A DNA stretch of 50,311 bases from Butyrivibrio sp. MC2021. GTDB taxonomy: Bacteria > Bacillota > Clostridia > Lachnospirales > Lachnospiraceae. This document shows, piece after piece, positions 48,009 through 50,311 of the stretch. Each line of letters opens with the position of its first letter. The first letter of the stretch is position 1. Location of the stretch: NCBI RefSeq assembly GCF_000621605.1, contig NZ_JHXX01000018.1:1-50311 (forward strand). The letters are read 5' to 3'. The position numbers were made by a program, and so were the translations under genes. Below the pieces are notes generated by a model. It was not told where the DNA came from, did not search any database, and saw nothing but the letters and a program-made list of their open reading frames with translations.

Positions 48009-48033
48009 GGTTTGCAGTATAAGATCCAGGCAT

Positions 48034-49185
48034 TCAACAAAGCATATATCTGCCATCTATGCGAAAGGTGATTAGAGGTTCACCACATTTGGCGCACTTA
48101 CAAATATCACGGTTATACAGAATCTTGATCTTCTCGGCAGTTGTCTTGCCTCTGAGCTTGGAAAGATACTGCTCGCATCCAAGAAGATTCCTGCATAGAG
48201 TCATTTTCTGTGCTTTGCATCTGCAGGCAAGTAACCCATAGTAGCGTATTCTTATAAATCCTTTTGGGAGTATGTGCAGCAGAAAGCGAGACACAAACTT
48301 TTCTCCTGAGATAGTCATAGGCCTGTACTTGCCATCTACACGGTAGTCCTTTGCCGCGAAGGTTACATTCTCAGAATCCATGCTCAGAATACGCCTGTTA
48401 CTAATTGCAATCCTGTGAGTATATTTACCCAGGTATTTAAAGACTTCCTGAGCTCCCTTAAATGTTCTTTTGGAATACACAACCCAGTCCATAGCGTAGA
48501 GCTTATCAAGAAGACTTTTGAACTCATATGTATTCCTAAGCTTTTCCGCACCACCTGTATAAGACAGTCTTTCTGACTCGTGGAGACATTTCATTTCATC
48601 AAGATAGTGCCTTTTGAAGACTGCAGACATAACCTTCACTGGTAGAAAGAACTTGTTTCCCTTGTCCTTCCAGTGATTCTTGTCATCAAGGCCACCACCC
48701 AGAACTATCGTATGAATATGCGGGTGATAATTAAGCTTGGATCCCCATGTGTGAAGAATGCAGATATAGCCTATTTTTGCTCCGAAGTGCTTGGTATCCT
48801 GAGAAAGCTCTGCCAGCGTCTTGTTAGCAGCATGATAGAGCGCATCATAAAGAAGCTTCTGATTGGCATAGATTAAGGGATACAAAAGCCCCGGAACTGT
48901 AAATACCGTATGAAAGTAAGGAGCATCAAGGACATCTTCGCGTCTTAGGTCTATCCATTCATCAACCTCCATGGCCTGACACATGGGACAATGCCTGTTC
49001 TTGCAGGAGTTGTAATGTATAAACTTAGAATGACAGGATTCACACTCACTTACATGTGCACCCATTTCTGCTGTGCGACAGGACCTTATACACTGGATTG
49101 CCCTGAACTGCTCATCTGAAAATGTTCTATCAGCAACCATGGGAAGAAACTGCTCGAAAACATCCTGAATAGTAATGCTGTCCAT
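48034..49185 (-). CDS. IS91-family HUH transposase
   Basis: 383 residues. N-terminal zinc-binding region (CESCHSKFIHYNSCKNRHCP then MCQ), the HUH motif in NYHPHIHTIVLGGG, and the catalytic Tyr region FKYLGKYTHRIAISNRRI. Mediates single-strand, rolling-circle-like transposition. The start ATG follows the recombinase stop by one base (TGA-C-ATG), so translation is coupled; the longer upstream frame overlaps the recombinase and is not used. A C-terminal CxxC (CKCAKCGEP) closes the protein. Confidence 0.9.
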   Translation of the reverse strand: MDSITIQDVFEQFLPMVADRTFSDEQFRAIQCIRSCRTAEMGAHVSECESCHSKFIHYNSCKNRHCPMCQAMEVDEWIDLRREDVLDAPYFHTVFTVPGLLYPLIYANQKLLYDALYHAANKTLAELSQDTKHFGAKIGYICILHTWGSKLNYHPHIHTIVLGGGLDDKNHWKDKGNKFFLPVKVMSAVFKRHYLDEMKCLHESERLSYTGGAEKLRNTYEFKSLLDKLYAMDWVVYSKRTFKGAQEVFKYLGKYTHRIAISNRRILSMDSENVTFAAKDYRVDGKYRPMTISGEKFVSRFLLHILPKGFIRIRYYGLLACRCKAQKMTLCRNLLGCEQYLSKLRGKTTAEKIKILYNRDICKCAKCGEPLITFRIDGRYMLC

Positions 49186-49186
49186 G

Positions 49187-50056
49187 TCAGTCTTCCTTCT
49201 TCTTTCTCTTGCCCTTCTTTTTCTTTGGATGATCCAAGGGGCTCTTAACACCCATGATTGCTTTGTTTGAAACATGGATATATACCTGGGTGGAATTCGG
49301 AGATCTGTGACCAAGCATTGCCTGTACATACTCTCTGTCAGTATGATTCTCAATCAGATGCGTAGCGAAGGAATGGCGCAGAGTGTGTGGGTGAAGCTTG
49401 ATTCCTGCATCTTTACCTACCCTCTTCACCATAGCTTCAACTCCGCCGACTTTGAGAGGTCTGTGTGGTCTTCTCAATGAGACAAACAGGATATCACGAG
49501 GCTCGGGATTGGCATGCCAATACTGCTTAAGCAGTTCAAGCGTCCTGTCAGAAAGAATAGTCCAGTGATCTCCTCTGTTCTTACTGTTGCGGATATGAAC
49601 CTGCATTGTGCTCATATAGATATCGCCCGGTGCGAGCCTTACGACCTCACCAGCTCTCAAGCCTGAAGAATAGACAAGAGCGATTATAGCTTTGTTTCTG
49701 ATGTTCTGGGCAGTGTCAATAAGCTTTTCTATCTGTTCTAGTGAAAGTGTTTGTGGCAATGTCCAGTCAACTTTCATACGTGGAACTATATCCAGATCCC
49801 ATGGGATATGTAGCATATGCTTATAAAAGAATGACAAAGCTGAACACATGCAATTGCAATACCCTGGTGTTGCCCCGTCGTCCCTGCGCTCCAGAATGTA
49901 ATTACGGACATCATAAAGAGAGAGTTCTGAAATAGGCTTTTCTCCCGCCCATTCCAGGAACTTGGTAGTATGAAACTTATAGATAAAGCATGTCCTTGGC
50001 GAAAGATTTCTAATTTCGCATTCCTTTTCAATTTTTTGTAGTATTTCTTCGTACAT
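49187..50056 (-). CDS. tyrosine recombinase/integrase of the element
   Basis: 289 residues, XerC/D-like. N-terminal SAM-like DNA-binding domain (NLSPRTCFIYKFHTTKFLEW); catalytic domain with Arg in SSGLRAGEVVRL, HxxR in HTLRHSFATHL, His in MLGHRSPNSTQ and Tyr in VYIHVS. Lys-rich C-terminal tail. Intact. Its ribosome site (GGAGG) is locked in a hairpin at 50063-50107. Confidence 0.9.
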   Translation of the reverse strand: MYEEILQKIEKECEIRNLSPRTCFIYKFHTTKFLEWAGEKPISELSLYDVRNYILERRDDGATPGYCNCMCSALSFFYKHMLHIPWDLDIVPRMKVDWTLPQTLSLEQIEKLIDTAQNIRNKAIIALVYSSGLRAGEVVRLAPGDIYMSTMQVHIRNSKNRGDHWTILSDRTLELLKQYWHANPEPRDILFVSLRRPHRPLKVGGVEAMVKRVGKDAGIKLHPHTLRHSFATHLIENHTDREYVQAMLGHRSPNSTQVYIHVSNKAIMGVKSPLDHPKKKKGKRKKKED

Positions 50057-50062
50057 AGAAAA

Positions 50063-50107
50063 CCTCCATAGTTAGTAGTATTCAGATAGTTACCCTAACC
50101 ATGGAGG
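50063..50107 (-). promoter_or_regulatory. ribosome-site-sequestering hairpin of the recombinase gene
   Basis: On the minus strand CCTCCATGGTTAG pairs over 13 bp with CTAACTATGGAGG, which contains the GGAGG ribosome site seven bases before the ATG. The loop is 19 nt. Transcripts entering from outside would fold this and block translation. Confidence 0.7.
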
Positions 50108-50296
50108 CGGACGTCCCCAATAAAAATGCTTGTATGAAGTAATGATAAATGATACGCTTTTCATGGCAGTAGTAGTGGTTTTGACAATGTTTTGTTTTGG
50201 TGTGGTAACTTAAACATACATCATCATAGCTTCACTATCTACTGCTTTTTGAGTAAAAGAAAACGCTGCGCCATAGCCTTGGCAGGCCGTCGCGCA
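50108..50296. other. right end of the element, gene-free
   Basis: Contains the expected promoter region of the recombinase gene (minus strand) and the GC-rich end hairpin at 50264-50299. No frame of note. Confidence 0.5.
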
Positions 50297-50309
50297 GCGA
50301 CTTAGTTCA
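50297..50309 (-). repeat. right terminal inverted repeat
   Basis: GCGACTTAGTTCA on the plus strand, exact inverse of the left end; it overlaps the last bases of the terminal hairpin. Confidence 0.8.
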
Positions 50310-50311
50310 AT

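Larger units (their letters stand above)
47865..50309 (-). mobile_element. IS91-like insertion element with tyrosine recombinase
   Basis: 2445 bp bounded by perfect 13-bp inverted repeats (TGAACTAAGTCGC at 47865 and its complement ending at 50309). Subterminal hairpins occur at both ends (GGTGGC/GCCACC at 47883; CGCTGCGC/GCGCAGCG at 50264). It carries a tyrosine recombinase and an HUH transposase in one operon. This is the two-gene arrangement known for some IS91 relatives. Target duplication cannot be judged because the window ends two bases further on. Confidence 0.8.

Noticed and set aside
1..50311. CRISPR array or prophage
   Set aside because: No regularly spaced direct repeats, no cas genes, and no capsid, portal, terminase or tail genes were seen.

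Overview
The window looks like a low-to-medium GC Firmicute chromosome. The best guess is a rumen or gut Lachnospiraceae of the Butyrivibrio/Pseudobutyrivibrio type, judging from AGGAGG-type ribosome sites, the lipoprotein and ABC-transporter style, a GNAT-rich accessory gene set and T-tailed hairpin terminators. No rRNA, CRISPR array or prophage structure is visible.

Region 1 (1-15.2 kb) is mostly ordinary. It starts with the tail of a radical SAM gene. Two paralogous CPA2-type cation/proton antiporters (606-1793 minus, 14050-15240 plus) bracket the segment and share a promoter layout. Between them lies a nickel/peptide-type ABC transporter operon (lipoprotein, two permeases, two ATPases) followed by a SAM methyltransferase and a DUF4198-like protein. 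It converges on a zinc-dependent aspartoacylase-like gene. An identical 18-bp C-run/G-run palindrome lies just downstream of a -10 box in front of both units, so one regulator probably controls both. This is the best candidate for a coherent, little-described system, perhaps uptake and processing of a metal chelate. A radical SAM/TetR divergent pair and an lrgAB pair follow.

Region 2 (13.2-47.7 kb) is almost entirely plus-strand and made of one-gene units: ten apparently whole GNAT acetyltransferase genes or domains, methyltransferases, HD, HIT, Nudix, histidine phosphatase, flavin and PNPOx-like enzymes, small regulators and a toxin-antitoxin-like pair. Scattered among them are about twenty relics. 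Many keep the first codons and the last codons of a family but lack the middle: HD, PNPOx-like, flavin reductase, SMR, SIR2, several GNATs and a methyltransferase. Others are joins of two unrelated genes. A divergent four-gene tRNA cluster, one member carrying an insertion of about 57 nt, sits at 17.7-18.1 kb. A LysR-divergent redox cluster (35-38.5 kb) and an SLC13-like transporter operon (39-41.5 kb) are more conventional islands inside it.

Region 3 (47.87-50.31 kb) is a complete IS91-like element with 13-bp terminal inverted repeats. It encodes a tyrosine recombinase and a zinc-ribbon HUH transposase as a coupled pair, and the recombinase ribosome site is buried in a 13-bp hairpin.

All family assignments are from reading motifs in the translations. 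No database search was possible. Statements about deleted interiors rest on remembered family layouts, except where a relative inside this window allows direct comparison.
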